This document shows positions 11,333-23,227 of a stretch of DNA of 64,000 bases, one piece after another (the first letter of the stretch is position 1; each line of letters opens with the position of its first letter). Under the pieces are notes generated by a model. That model worked only from the letters and a program-made list of their open reading frames with translations, searched no databases and was not told the DNA's origin. Location: assembly GCF_010183535.1 (NCBI RefSeq), contig NC_071332.1, positions 13,206,001 to 13,270,000 on the forward strand, written 5' to 3'. The DNA is from Caenorhabditis remanei (lineage: Eukaryota > Nematoda > Chromadorea > Rhabditida > Rhabditidae). The position numbers were made by a program, and so were the translations under genes.

Positions 11333-12571
11333 TCAGACTCGAATCTTCTGATTAAACACAAAAATTAATGTTTTCACTTTAGATTTTGAGTTCAGTGATT
11401 CAGTTCGTGTCGATGGAATCCTCCGGCAGACGGAGCTCTTCACACCCGTTGATCTACTCGGAACCACAACACTCGAGGTAGTTCCTTTTTGAAACATGTC
11501 GAAGGTTATTAATCCAAAACAAGCTTTTCGATAAGATTTGTGGAATAATAAAACAGTGATAGTAGATGTCAGTCCATGGAATGCGAAGAGAATAGTACAC
11601 ATGTTGTTGGCCGCTTGGTTGTAAACTCCGAATACTACAGAGAAGAACGTGTAGGTGAGTGGAGTGATGAGGATCAGAAAAGGAGTGGACACCTGGAAAA
11701 TAAAGTATGAGTAAACTCTATGTTCGAAATTTAGACTCAACCTGAATATAAATTGCTCTCAAAAACTTCTTCTGCAAGTTCAACGTATATTGCGAAGTTG
11801 ACATTCTTCTTGTCCGAATCTTCATTTTACAGTACAGCAAGATAACAAATGCCGCATTTTCGGTGACCAGTAATATGGCCATGAACAAGACAGAGAGTAA
11901 AACTAGGCTCAAGTCAGTAGCCAAAACGAATAATGGAGCATTGAGAATGACTTCAGGTAGTTTTGGTAGAACCTGAAATTTCAAATGAGGAACTGACAGA
12001 ATGTTCTCGAAAAGACCAACATTGAAAACTTTCTGAAGAGCTTCTGTTTGTTCTGGAATCGCGAAGTATGCTGGAATAAAGAAAAATGCTGCAAGAATAT
12101 AGTTTATGAGCAGGAATATCGAACGATATCGACGCCAAGGATGATATCGTGCAAACATGAGGAAAAAGCGGTTTTCAAATAATGTTAGGATTGCAGTACC
12201 AACCACTGAAATTGAACTTTTATGATTAGAATCCAGAGGAATGAATACTCACTTGCGTAAACCATCACTATCATATAAGTCTGAACTTCAGTAGAAACTC
12301 CTACATACTTCAATACTCCCAATGGATATCCGGAGAAAGTTGGGAACAGTAAGAAGGGAGAAGTGAGAACACTAACTCCCAGATCTAGGATGACACTCCA
12401 AAAAAGCAGATTGAACATGCTCCATTTCACTGATTTCATCGAGTCAGGAGTCTTGTATAAGATACAGTATACTCCGAGGATGTGAATCGGAATCTCGATA
12501 CATGTCATCAAATTCAAAGCGTCATTTAGAAAACGAGGAGTATAAAAGTAGGATAGCATAGAGTTATTCAT
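11333..12571 (-). CDS. srh-family chemoreceptor with long C-terminal tail
   Basis: Four exons (12253-12571, 12021-12205, 11742-11972, 11333-11692) give 364 residues. Marks include YFYTPRFLNDALNLMTC, GVYCILYKTPDSMKSVKW, LFENRFFLMFARY with PWRRYR, IPEQTEALQKVF, LNLQKKFLRAIYIQ and FHKSYRKACFGL. Exon 2 is exactly 185 nt, as in most srh genes here. The tail after TM7 is unusually long, about 60 residues, and Ser/Thr/Lys-rich. The first Met (12571) was chosen; a second in-frame Met lies at 12559. Expected role: chemosensory GPCR. Confidence 0.86.
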
Positions 12572-13254
12572 CAAAATTGTATGTTTCTGAAAACAAGTTT
12601 CACTCTTCGAAGAAATGAATGACAGAATGAAGTGATGCCAATGAGTAACAGAGTGAGATTTGTCAAGAGGAAGTTTTTCTTGACAAAGATCGAAAAGCGG
12701 GGTATTATTTTTTAACGAATAGACAGCACAGCATATAATTAGGAAAAAGAACACTAGGTATCTTGTGCAGTTTTTGAGAAAACAAGCCTTCGTCGACAAG
12801 TTGGAAGAAAACTTGATTTCTAAACGACTGATGAGATCAACAGTTTAGTGAAAACAGAAATGGTGAAGGGAATTGAGAACATGATGAAACTAATTCTTCG
12901 ACATTCAAAAATAACATCGAGTAATCTGTCAGAAAACCAAATAACACTGTTCATCAAATCCTCCAGGGCCATTAACTTCCAGGAAATATTTTCTTCATTT
13001 ACCAGAAAGAGAACAGAAAAATAAATGTAATAAACGTATGCTTCTTATTATTTCTATAGCTTGAAACCAGTTTATTTCAAATTTGTATTCGAAGAAAATG
13101 CAAAGATTTTCCCAGCAGTTCACAATAACAATTCTTTCCTTGAAAAGTTTTCCGATCTTTGAAAATGCATCCATTGAGAGAAGTAGATTAAGTTGAATGT
13201 TTCCATACAAATAAAGAGTTAAATTAAAACAAATTAGGTTTGTCCATCAGTCTA
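12572..13254. other. Intergenic, 0.68 kb
   Basis: The stretch upstream of 12571 keeps an open frame for about 75 more codons (to 12799), but that extension does not resemble srh N-termini and is hydrophobic in the wrong place, so I leave it out. The rest is AT-rich flank. Confidence 0.45.
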
Positions 13255-14404
13255 TCAATGTCTGCTGTGAAAGTTCATCGTATTCAAGTGCATATTGACA
13301 ACTGGGACAGCTCTCGATGACGTCGTTTCGGATTTCTTGAAAAGAAAAAACTTGTAGCAAACAGCCCTGTACGGTTTATGACTCCATAGCATAATGCTTG
13401 TAGATGATAATCCATGAAGTGAGAATATGACAAAACAAATATTATTTGCTACTTGGTTGTGATAATTGAATGCAACTGTATAACAAATATAAGTAATTGG
13501 AATCAAGAAGTTCGCTGCCATCGTTGATGTCTGTAACAACAAAATAGTGAGATGCGAACAGATAGAACTTACTTGTATTAGAAACGCGATGAGTATAGCT
13601 CTTTGCATTGATAGCGTTTTCTGTGACATTGTGATCTTATAAGTCACCGAGTTCATTTTAGAATACATGCGTTTGGCGAGGATAAGTATTTCAGTAGCCA
13701 GTAGAAAAGACATTAGAATTATTGGAATCACAAAAAATCGAAGTTCAGTTGCATAGACAATGATTTGGTGGCGGAGAATAAAGTCGGGAAGTTGGGGAAG
13801 TTTCTGAATTTTTTCTAAGTGTCATCTAATTGGAGTCCGCTTCAGAGAAGCCTACTTCACTAACCTGTAGAACTTGTGGCAGCGCAATCGATTGATCTGG
13901 AAAATTCAGAAACGCTGGAAGAGGATATATAAATGCCAAAATGTAATTCATTGCTAGAACTGGAACTCGAACCTTCCTCCAAGACGTTTCTTTCCCAAAC
14001 AAAATATAATACCGATTTTCCAATACTGTCATAGTCGCCACATTTACAGCTGAATATTGGTACTTAATCTTTTATTCAAATGTCAGAAACTTACTGCACA
14101 ACAACGCGGCAAAAAGATAGCACTGATGTTGAAGTGGTACATTCATATAATTGAACATTCCCAGGGAAAATCCAGCGACAGTAGGAAACAACACAAAAGG
14201 GATAATAAAAAATGTAACAGTCCAGTCTAGGCAAACACTCCAGAAATGTAGATTCAACATACTCCATTTGACTGATTTCATAGAATCAGGACTTTTGAAT
14301 AAGATGCAATACGTTCCAAATATGTGAAGAGGAGTTTCCAATGCAGTAATTATGTGTAAGGAGAAGGTAATAAACTCTGGAGTTGATATAAATGATATCT
14401 CCAT
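13255..14404 (-). CDS. srh-family chemoreceptor
   Basis: Four exons (14095-14404, 13865-14049, 13573-13803, 13255-13530) give 333 residues. It shows STPEFITFSLHII, FGTYCILFKSPDSMKSVKW, VLENRYYILFG with SWRKVR, FPDQSIALPQVL, LSMQRAILIAFLIQ and SHKPYRAVCYK. The exon sizes 310, 185 and 231 mirror those of neighbouring srh genes, which supports the splice choices. It lies in tandem with the srh gene at 11333-12571 and points the same way. Expected role: chemosensory GPCR in ciliated neurons; ligand unknown. Confidence 0.86.
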
Positions 14405-15016
14405 AACAGGGTTTTGTCGATCTTTGAAAAACCAAATTGTTGACGTTTTCTTGATTTTAATGATAGATGAAGGGAATGAAGGAAGTGAAATCTTTGTTCT
14501 ATTCAGATGAAAATTTGATTTGTTTGGGGAACCGTAGGACGTCGAGGTAAAAATGAGAAAGTCCGTCTAGAATTGCTTAGAACTTAGAGAATATTTATCG
14601 AGGTCAAAGACACACTGAAAAAAGCTGCCCTAAAAATAAGAGAGAAATCAAATTACCTTCAATTTAAGTTGTGACTGATCTGTTGAAAGAAGAGTTGGAA
14701 AAGAGAAAATATACTATATTGATGAGAGCGAATTTTAGTTTCAAATGATCACAAAAAACCACGAAAGATTGAACACCCACACATGGACTCAATCATCTGA
14801 AAAGAGTAATATGCTTCCATCACACTTGACTGAATTCATATGGATATACTTTTGTTGAGAAATGTTTCATGCCTTCTTCTTCTTTGTCTTTTTTTGATCA
14901 GTGGAAACGAGGAAGTGATTTTAGATCAAAAGATTGTCTATCATCGTTATTCTTTCTCATCGAAACACATATAAATAAGTGGATTTGCTGTCCAGTGTTG
15001 TTCAATTGGATGCAAA
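14405..15016. other. Intergenic, divergent promoter space
   Basis: This gap lies between the minus-strand srh gene and the plus-strand cysteine-rich gene. The last 100 bases have an AT-rich, promoter-like character. No specific element was identified. Confidence 0.45.
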
Positions 15017-15403
15017 ATGATACTTCTATTCTTGTTTTTCTCTCTTGTGGGCTTTATTTTCACTTTAAAATGTCCAGAAGGTTATTCTGAAGCTGAAAAC
15101 CCGACTTCTTGCAAAAATGACGTAAGTTTTCCCGAGAGAAAAAACAGAAGAAATAAAATGAATTACCTCCAGAAAGATTGCGGATCTAACAACATTTGTT
15201 GGAATAGAAGTGGATGTTGCAATGGGATTCTTGAAGACGACATCACAGACTTCGACCCGAAATGTCCTGATGGAAACGAACTTGTTCGTGTTGAACACGA
15301 TGGAAAACTCGTTTTAGTTTCTGGAAGACTTTGTGGACAATTGTTATGTCCAACGGGATCAACTTGCATTCAAGGCCCATATTTTGCAGGGTGTTGTAAA
15401 TAA
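15017..15403 (+). CDS. Small cysteine-rich secreted protein, 111 residues
   Basis: Two exons: 15017-15121 and 15173-15403. The protein begins with a signal peptide (MILLFLFFSLVGFIFT), then KCPEGYSE. Two Cys-rich halves follow: CGSNNICWNRSGCC near residues 40-53 and LCPTGSTCIQGPYFAGCC at the C-terminus. The paired CC and the CPxGxxC spacing resemble small nematode extracellular disulfide modules (lustrin-type). I cannot assign a named family or function. It lies between two srh groups and is not part of them. Secretion is inferred from the signal peptide, and disulfide bonding from the even cysteine pattern. Confidence 0.72.
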   Translation: MILLFLFFSLVGFIFTLKCPEGYSEAENPTSCKNDVSFPERKNRRNKMNYLQKDCGSNNICWNRSGCCNGILEDDITDFDPKCPDGNELVRVEHDGKLVLVSGRLCGQLLCPTGSTCIQGPYFAGCCK

Positions 15404-15755
15404 ACCTATTTTAATTATTTCAGCAATTTTATACGTGACTTTCGTATAAAATATGAAATTTTAGATCAGACAGGGAAATCGCTAACTCCAAGAATACAGA
15501 AAGGCTGTTATTAAGTGGTCTACTGAAGACAGACACTACTCTTTATATGATCAAACGAACAAGTTTTAACATTACGTTGGTCAATCTCAAAAGTGTTCTT
15601 TAACAAGTAAAACAATTTATTTTTGATAACGTAAAGTTCGAAACGTGTCTAGTGTCCTGAAATAAATTGAATTTATCGCCAACGTAGGCAATCAAATCTT
15701 GGTTTTCCTGGTGCATAACTTTTTATTTTCCCATAATTTTTCATTTGTCATCAAA
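15404..15755. other. Intergenic gap with a promoter block near its end
   Basis: 3' flank of the cysteine-rich gene and promoter of the srh gene at 15756. Its only recognisable element is the conserved block at 15667-15693. Confidence 0.5.
15667..15693 (+). promoter_or_regulatory. Conserved promoter block of tandem srh pair, copy 1
   Basis: A 27-bp block that ends CGCCAACGTAGGCAATC lies 63 bp before the ATG at 15756. The same block, with two mismatches, precedes the sister gene at a similar distance (17311-17337). It is probably a transcription factor site or core promoter retained after duplication. Confidence 0.55.
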
Positions 15756-16929
15756 ATGACTCTCTCCTACGTTCACACTCCGAAGTTCGTTTCCACTAGT
15801 TTACACATCATGACATGTCTCGAAGTACCCGTTCACATATTCGGTATTTATATCATTTTATGGAAAACTCCTGAATCTATGAAATCAGTGAAATGGAGTA
15901 TGTTTAACCTTCACATCTGGAGTATGTCACTTGACTTGACCGTCAGCTTATTCACATCACCGTTTGTATTATTTCCGGCAATCGCTGGGTTTCCTCTTGG
16001 ACTTCTGAAGGAGTTCGGTGTTCCTGCAGCGGCGCAAGCATTTCTGGTTGTATCCATTTTCGCAGGTTCCTGACAAATATTCTCCTATACAAATGTGTTA
16101 TTTTCAGGGGTCGGAGTCTCTATTTTGGCCATTTTCGAAAACCGTTTTTATGTATTATTTGCTGGAAACACTGTCTGGAGGTTCATACGAATCCCAGTGC
16201 TTTTTGTAAATTATGCGTTGTGTTTTCTATTTTTCATCCCTCCATATTTGACCATTCCTGAACAAAGAGTTGCATTAGAGGAGGTGTACAGGGTAATATG
16301 ATTTACAGTTATTCGAAAATCGGCATGATTTCCAGAAGCTTCCATCTGACTTACCACCTTCAATAACCAATGGACCTGTGTTCGTCCTTGCTACTGATGC
16401 AACTTATGCCTTGATATCAATATTTCTTATCACATGCTTCATCATTGGAGAAATTGCAATGTGTATTTTCTTTATCTGGCTCAACACAAAATGTCTTGCC
16501 AAAAGAATTCATCTATCGAGAACTACTTTAAAAATGCAACGGAAGTTTTTGAATGCCCTCCATGTTCAGGTTACTTGTATTTATTTTTGCTTTTTCTTCA
16601 AACCTTTGCTTTTTCAGATGTACACCCCATTAATTATTTTGATAGTACCTTTAGTCTACATCGCTTATTCCGTATACTTCAACGTTTATGATCAGGCATC
16701 TAACAACTTATGTCTTATCATGATCTCATTTCACGGATTGGCATCTACTACTGTCATGGTGCTCATTCATAAATCTTATCGAGAAGCTTGCATCGACATA
16801 TTTTGTATCAAAACTCAATATAAAACAAATCCAATACCAGAGTCAAGGCGGAATAGTTTTGTCACATATGTGCCAAGATCAAAAATTCGAGATGATGTAA
16901 TAGTGGTATCACATCAAATTACCTACTAA
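15756..16929 (+). CDS. srh-family chemoreceptor, tandem copy A
   Basis: Four exons (15756-16065, 16108-16292, 16336-16569, 16618-16929) give 346 residues. It starts MTLSYVHTPKFVSTSLHIM and carries GIYIILWKTPESMKSVKW, IFENRFYVLFAGN, IPEQRVALEEV, LKMQRKFLNALHVQ and IHKSYREACIDIFC. The C-terminal tail is long and ends in VVSHQITY. All four exon lengths equal those of the gene at 17405-18597, so the two are a recent tandem duplication. Expected role: chemosensory GPCR. Confidence 0.9.
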
Positions 16930-17404
16930 TAAGTATGGGGTGGAGAAAGTTATGAAGGAATTTGTTCTTATGATTTCCCCTATTTATCCAACACATTGTG
17001 AAGTTGTAGTTGACTTTCTATGTCCAGCCATAATCAGGTTAGGAAATATGGAAACTGGTAATCGTATTTTTTTCGTATTTCGGTTTGAAATAACATCAAA
17101 AACATCTGAATTTCAGATACCAAAACTATTGCGAACCACCAAATGTGTTGGTCTCCAAATTTGGGAAATCGCTTCATTAACGACCAGACAAACAAGTTTC
17201 TACGTTGTGATAATCTGTTATTCGAAGAGTTAGGCTACAAAAAACAAATTATTATCGAGCACCAAAAACCAAAAAGGTGTAAAGACACACTGATTGAGCA
17301 TATATAAAAATTGAATTTAGCGCCAATGTAGGCAATCTAGTTTCCAGAGTGTGACTCGTGTGTCCAGAATATTTATATATTTCTGGATATCTTATACTGC
17401 TGGA
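16930..17404. other. Intergenic gap between tandem srh copies
   Basis: 3' flank of copy A and promoter of copy B. It includes the second promoter block at 17311-17337. No other feature is supported. Confidence 0.5.
17311..17337 (+). promoter_or_regulatory. Conserved promoter block of tandem srh pair, copy 2
   Basis: Counterpart of the block at 15667-15693, ending CGCCAATGTAGGCAATC, 68 bp before the ATG at 17405. The sequence around it is clearly less alike between the two promoters, which points to constraint on the block. Confidence 0.55.
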
Positions 17405-18597
17405 ATGAATCTTTCGTATATCCACACTCCAAAATTTGTTTCTTCTAATTTACACATCATGACATGTCTCGAAGTACCCGTTCACATATTCGGTGTCTAT
17501 ATAATTTTATGTAAAACTCCTGAATCAATGAAATCAGTCAAATGGAGCATGTTTAATCTACACTTTTGGAGTGTGTCACTTGACTTATCCATCAGTTTGA
17601 TGACGTCACCGTTTGTGTTATTTCCGGCAATCGCGGGATTTCCTTTGGGTATCTTGAATAGTTTCGGGATGACTACATCTGCTCAGATTTATTTGGTAGT
17701 GTCCATGTTCGCAAGTAGGTTCGCCGGTCACTCCTTTTCTAATTTTCCAAGTTTTCAGTTGTGGGCATCTCGGTTCTCGGAGTTTTTGAGAACCGATTAT
17801 TCGTGTTGTTTGCTGAAAATACCGTTTGGAGGTATTTGAGGATTCCTTTCTTCGCTCTGAACTACTCCCTGGCTCTTCTGTTTTTCATTCCTCCGTATCT
17901 GAACATTCCGGACCAGAAAATTGCATTGGAGGAAGTTTTCAAGGTGAATAATCAATCTAAGTTAGATTAACACGGTTCAAACGAAGACTTTAAAAATGTA
18001 TTTTTCAGATACTCCCACCCGAACTACCCTCGTATATAATCAACGGACCTGTCTTTGTACTCGCTACAGACGCTACTTACGCATTCTTATCTATTTTTTT
18101 AATCACAATTTTCATCATAGCGGAAACGTTGCTCTGTATTTTCTTTATTGCTGTAAATACAAAATGTCTCGCCAGAAAAATGCATCTTTCGCAAACAACA
18201 CTCAGAATGCAACGAAAGTTTCTGAATGCAATCCATGTTCAGGTTAGTACTATTTTCCACTTACCTTGACATTCGAATTCTACAGATGTACACTCCACTA
18301 ATTATTCTCATAATACCTCTGATTTATATCGCCTACTCTATCATTTCCAAAAATTATAACCAGGCTGCAAACAATCTTTGTTTCATTATGATTTCTTTTC
18401 ACGGGTTGGCATCAACTATTGTTATGGTACTCATCCATAAATCTTATCGAGAAGCCTGCATAGACATATTTTGTTTCCGAATGCAATATAAGACTACTCC
18501 AATAGTCGAGTCTAGGCGGAACAGCTTTGTATCATATGTCCCAAGATCGAAGATTCGAGATGACGTGGTTGTTGTGGCACATCAAATCACCTACTGA
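17405..18597 (+). CDS. srh-family chemoreceptor, tandem copy B
   Basis: Four exons (17405-17714, 17759-17943, 18009-18242, 18286-18597) give 346 residues. They have the same lengths as the exons of the upstream copy A (310, 185, 234, 312). It starts MNLSYIHTPKFVSSNLHIM and has FENRLFVLFAENTVWRYLR, IPDQKIALEEVFK, LRMQRKFLNAIHVQ, IHKSYREACIDIFC and a tail ending VVAHQITY. Exons are far better conserved than introns. Both copies read through, so both are probably functional receptors that have diverged mainly in the extracellular and TM4-5 regions. Confidence 0.9.
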
Positions 18598-18721
18598 ATA
18601 ACTCTTATTACTTTGACGATTTCGTGTCCAACTGTTTTTTTAACAAGCCAGATTTATTACTTGTACAAACAATATCGTTACATTAACTTCAGCCAAACAT
18701 AGTCATGTCATAAAAATTGTA

Positions 18722-19368
18722 CTATTTTTTCTTTCTGTAAGCTGGCATTGGAACACATTGATCCCATTGATAATTTGGAGGATACGGTGGGCAGTCACAG
18801 TAGTATCGGGGTGTACTTCCAACATACTCAACGAATTGAGCCACTGAAAAACTTTTTATTTGAAAAAAAAACTACTTCATACTGGAAACTAACCTCTACA
18901 ATATCCCTGGTCATAGTTTTCATAGTTATAATAATTTGGGTAATAAGATGGTCTTCTGAATAGTCCCCCAAAAAGGAGACGTCGGAGGCCCCATCCTCCT
19001 CCAGTGCCACCATAATACCGATTTCCGTAGTAGTTCGTGGTGTGATAATGGGAGTTTCCACCTCCTCCATTGTATCGAGAACCTCCTCCCCAATGATTCG
19101 GACGATGCCAGCCACCTCCACCGCCTCCACGTCCCCATCCCCGACCGCCTCCTCCTCGACCACCTCCTCGACCGCCACCTCGACCGCCACCTCCGTGACC
19201 ACCTCCACGACCACCTCCACCCCGACCTCCGCCCCGACCTCCTCCCCGAGCTTCGCAAGAGATAACTGAATAAACATAGGTTTTTTTTTACATTTTGAAT
19301 TTTCATACAAACTTACCAAAAATACCAATGAAAGCTATCAAAACTATCAGGAAAGGGAATATTCTCAT
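18722..19368 (-). CDS. Glycine-rich secreted protein, 181 residues
   Basis: Three exons: 19317-19368, 18894-19265 and 18722-18843. The ATG at 19368 gives a hydrophobic signal peptide (MRIFPFLIVLIAFIGIFG). After cleavage come CEARGGGRGGGRGGGG-type repeats (RGGG, HGGG, GWGRGG), then a Tyr/Asn-rich part (YYGNRYYGG, YYPNYYNYENYDQGYCR). The C-terminus is short and Cys- and Pro-containing (YYCDCPPYPPNYQW) and ends in basic residues. It resembles nematode Gly-rich secreted or cuticle-associated proteins, some of which are antimicrobial. That role is not shown here. Continuous ORFs in the two other frames of this repeat are artefacts of its composition. Confidence 0.72.
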
Positions 19369-20296
19369 TTTGGTTTGTTGTCTTCCGCAGATAGTCTAGC
19401 TTCCCGAATCTTCTTCTTCTTTTATATCTTGTTCAAGTTAACATGAGATTGGCGAATGGCCGCGAAGCTGCGGAATTTCGGTCAAGGAGTAAAGCATTTT
19501 CCAATTCACATTACCCTCCACTCTTCTTCTTCTTGTTCCTTTCGTTTCCCAATCCAATCTTTTTCGTTAAAAGTGTTTTTAGAAATTTGCCGAGATCAAT
19601 CAGTTTTCCCTCTCGTTTCATTTCATTGATAGAAGACGTTTGACTTCATTCACAGACATGCAAAAGACGTGATAAGAATAGCCATACGGGTTTCATCTGT
19701 TTTATTATGTTCTGATTCGTCAAAGAGCCCGTTTCTGTTTCTGTCTATTAGTCTATCTACCAAGGTCAGATACCGAGAACGTACGAGACCAAAGTGATTC
19801 TGAGAGATAACAATCTTTCCAGAAGATAACGAAAGGAAAAACGGGATGCATGCTCAGAAGATGTCGATCTTCAACCTAGTGAAACTTTTACATAATTTCA
19901 CCTAATCAATATAAGAAATTCAATCAATTTCGTTTCTGATTTTTACTTTTGACTTTGGTTGACCAGTCCACCTGACACTCGCTAGACAACACGTTTGATT
20001 CTTGCAGTGGCCTGATATTGAAACAAGTCTCAATGCCTTGTGGCCTATTAATTGTTTGATCGGCAGGTGAAACATAGAAAGAAACTGACTTCATTTGCCA
20101 TTAACCACTTAATCAAATGCTCTCGTTTCTCTTCTTAACTTATTTATCAAGGCTGAATACTAAAGTTTTCTATCCTCACTTTCTTCAGTATTGTAATTAC
20201 GTTTGAATTGAAGGTTTGTTATTATTATTTACACAATTTCTCATTCAAGCATAAAACTAATAAAAATTTTTGTCAGATTTTCTCTTTCGCATCATC
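19369..20296. other. Intergenic, 0.93 kb, divergent promoters
   Basis: 5' flank of the Gly-rich gene (minus) and of the srh gene at 20297 (plus). It contains an E-box at 20064-20069. No coding potential was recognised. Confidence 0.5.
20064..20069 (-). promoter_or_regulatory. Candidate E-box upstream of srh gene
   Basis: CAGGTG here reads TTTCACCTGCC on the minus strand. That fully fits the WWYCACSTGYY E-box described for nematode chemoreceptor promoters. It lies 228 bp before the ATG, much farther than in the second cluster, so the functional link is weak. Confidence 0.35.
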
Positions 20297-21437
20297 ATGT
20301 CAGATTGCTCTCAAGAAACGAATTATCTGGCAAGTCCAGAGTTTATGGTTCTAGCTTCTCATTGTTTAGCAGGAATACAAATTCCAGTGTTTCTATTCGG
20401 AAGTTATTGCATTCTTTTCAAAGTTAGTGGAGTTATTTTGAAGTGTTTTCTAATGAGCCTATTTTCAGACTCCTGATAGCATGGCTAGTGTAAAATGGCT
20501 TCTGTTGAATACCCATTTTTGGAGCTCCCTTTCAGATTTCATTATATGCTTTTTGGGTCTTCCTTATCTCTTTATACCTGCTTTAGCGGGATATGGGTTA
20601 GGCGTTATGAATAATCCTGGTCTGGCTATATATTTATTAATTACTGTTACAGCGTGTGAGTTTTTTTTAAAGATTTTCATTGGCGGGGAAAGCAAAACCT
20701 TGTTTAGATTCTGGAGTGTCATTACTTTCTATTTACGAGAATCGATATTTTATACTGTTCGGTCGAAAAACTTGGTGGCGTCATTATCGGAAGTCGTATT
20801 TCATTTCAATTTACATTCTGGTTCCCTTCATGTTCATCCCTCCATATTTCAATGTTCCTGATCAAGAGACTGCACGAATTCAGGTATTTCGATCGATCCC
20901 TTGTCTACCAAAATACGCTTTTGGTGACCGAAAAATGTACATTTTGTCTCTGGATTATGTGGTTCCTGTAGCCTGTGTGACATGTGCTTCACTGTTGTTG
21001 GGGGTCTCTCTCATAATTTTTCTATATCTCACTTTTTGGAAGATCTGGATAGATAGTGCATGGACGGCATCTAGACAAACTCAGGTGCTGCAGAAATCAT
21101 TCACGAAAGGAGTGACTGTTCAGGTAAGTCAATCACTGAAATCAACAAGCTATAGTAATTATTGATTCAGACCGTCTACGAATTTTTCATCCTGTTAATC
21201 CCAGTTGTCACACTCCTGGCTATGATCATTTTTTGTTATCATAATCAGATTATCAACAATTTCGCTTTTCTCGTCGTATCACTGAATGGTGTTGGATCCA
21301 CTATCATTATGTTATCTGTTCACAAACCATATCGGACATTCACTCTATCCGTATATTGTGTCTTTTGTCCCAAAATTTCACATAAGGATCATAGTAATGC
21401 GACAGAGTTGCGGTCAAAATTGAGTGCAATTTCTTGA
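20297..21437 (+). CDS. srh-family chemoreceptor with an extra early intron
   Basis: Four exons (20297-20422, 20469-20655, 20708-21123, 21171-21437) give 331 residues. Marks are NYLASPEFMVLASH, GSYCILFKTPDSMASVKW, IYENRYFILFGRKTWWR, VPDQETARIQVF, VLQKSFTKGVTVQ and VHKPYRTFTL. The first exon of the related genes is split here by an intron after the ILFK codons (126+187=313 nt, the same total as theirs). The third exon starts after TTTAG at 20707. The upstream in-frame Met at 20270 was not used, because relatives start at the MSDCSQE position. It is in the same subfamily as the genes at 9779 and 21984. Confidence 0.85.
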
Positions 21438-21983
21438 TTTTTGTGTTTTTTATTGCTACATACTTTTCGTATTCTTTCTAGAGAAAAAACAAGTTTAGAG
21501 AAAAAACTCAAAGTTTTGAATTAAGTTTTTTTGTCTCTAATTTCATAGTACATTTTCTAAAAGCTCATCCCCATTTCTTATGAAAATGAAGGGAGTTTCT
21601 AGACGAGAAAGAAGAGTGTACTAGTCAGACCTTGTTTTTTATGTGATTCATAGTGACTGAGCAGGGGAACATGTAAGGGATGAAAGAAAGAAGATATAAT
21701 TTTGAAAAACAAAAGATTGATTTCAACTTCAATGAGACAAAATATTTATATTTGTTCTTTCTTTTGATGTTCTTTTGATGCAGTTACTCCATCTTCTATT
21801 TCATAAACCTCAAAGTCTTATAGTAGTTACATTAAAACCTACAAAGCTACATGAAATCCATTTTCTTATTCGTTTCATTTTGTTTTGCGTCAGTAACTCT
21901 AATTAGGAGAGTAGTCAAAACCCTAGCAACTATTCCTTTTTGTCATCACCCTTCTCTTCTTTTCAAGCAGAAGACGTTCTCCA
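21438..21983. other. Intergenic, 0.55 kb
   Basis: Downstream flank of one srh gene and promoter of the next. I see no E-box, conserved block, repeat or ORF worth reporting. Confidence 0.5.
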
Positions 21984-23183
21984 ATGACCGAATGTAACCC
22001 TGACTCCAGTTACCTTGCATCTCCAGAATTTGTGACATTCTCTTTCCATGTCATCACTTCTGTAACTATTCCTGTAATGACTTTTGGCGCGTATTGTATC
22101 TTATTCAAAACTCCAAATAAAATGAAATCTGTGAAGTTGTTAATGCTGAATTTGCACTTTTGGAGCACATTATCTGATATGACAATCAGTTTTTTCGGAG
22201 TTCCGTATCTTCGTTTTCCCACTTTGTCTGGTTATGGTTTAGGAGTTATCAATGTGCCTGGATTATTATTTTATTGTGGAGTCACTTTTATTTTAGGTAA
22301 GTTGTGCAAATTTATGGGAAAACATATAATTCCACTAATTGAGTTTTCAGCTCTCACTGCTTCAATCCTTGCTATTTACGAGAATCGTTATTACTCTCTA
22401 TTCGGTCGACACAACAGTTGGCGTCTGGTCAGAAAACCTTTCCTTGCTGCCACTTACATTTCGGTGCCATTTATTTTCATCTCCCCATATCTCAACCTCC
22501 CGGAGCAAGATAGTGCGAGACGAATCGTTCTGAGCACTCTTCCATGCCTTCCTGAATTCACTTACTCGAACTTGAAACTATTCGTTTTGTCCTTAAATGT
22601 GACTATACCATTTTTATGCATTCTGTTCAGCTGTGTCTTTTTCGCTATTTCGATTATATCATTTTTTCTTCTAACTGTCTATCATTTGGTATCTGAACAG
22701 CAAGGAACTATTCATTCATTCAGAACACTGGCTATTCAGAAGAACTTCTTGATAGCAGTAACAATTCAGGTTAGACTCGCACAAAGGTTTTATTATTTGA
22801 TTGCAATTCTACCACTATTTTCATCTATCCCAATTTCCAATCATCTCATTTTCAGACTGCCTTTACTATAATCATTGTCCTCGCCCCAGTTCTTGTATTC
22901 ATTTTCATAGTCATCGCCTGGTATCACAACCAAAAACTCAATAATTTCGTATGCTTAACTCTGTCAATTCACGGAGTTGGATCCACCATCGTGATGGTAT
23001 TAGTGCATAAACCTTATCGAGATTTCACGTTTTCATCAATTTCTTGCCGTCTCGTTACATCGAAAACTCCTGATATAACTACGGATTCGAAACTCAACAC
23101 AATGAGAAATATTAAATTGATGCTTAGAAAGAATGGGTGTTTTTGTGCAATTGTTTTTATTAACATTTATTTTCAGACAATAA
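21984..23183 (+). CDS. srh-family chemoreceptor
   Basis: Exons 21984-22296, 22351-22769, 22856-23136 and a 7-nt terminal exon 23177-23183 give 339 residues. Marks are SSYLASPEFVTFSFHVI, GAYCILFKTPNKMKSVK, IYENRYYSLFGRHNSWR, LPEQDSARRIV, LAIQKNFLIAVTIQ and VHKPYRDFTFSS. The third exon could also be read through to a stop at 23263, adding a hydrophobic tail unlike relatives. A GT donor at 23137 with a TTTTCAG acceptor removes it and leaves GQ plus stop. I prefer the spliced form without strong proof. It is closest in structure to the gene at 9779-10853 (313 and 419 nt exons). Confidence 0.83.
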
Positions 23184-23227
23184 AAAAATTCAAAGAGATT
23201 TATGAAAATGATATAGCCTATCCTACG

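Noticed and set aside
12572..12799. N-terminal extension of the srh gene at 11333-12571
   Set aside because: It adds 75 residues unlike any srh N-terminus. The conserved start MNNSMLSYFYTPRF is sufficient.
18828..19328. Val/Glu-rich and Arg/Trp-rich proteins in other frames of the Gly-rich repeat
   Set aside because: Both are by-products of a G-rich repeat and lack signal peptides and splice-supported starts.
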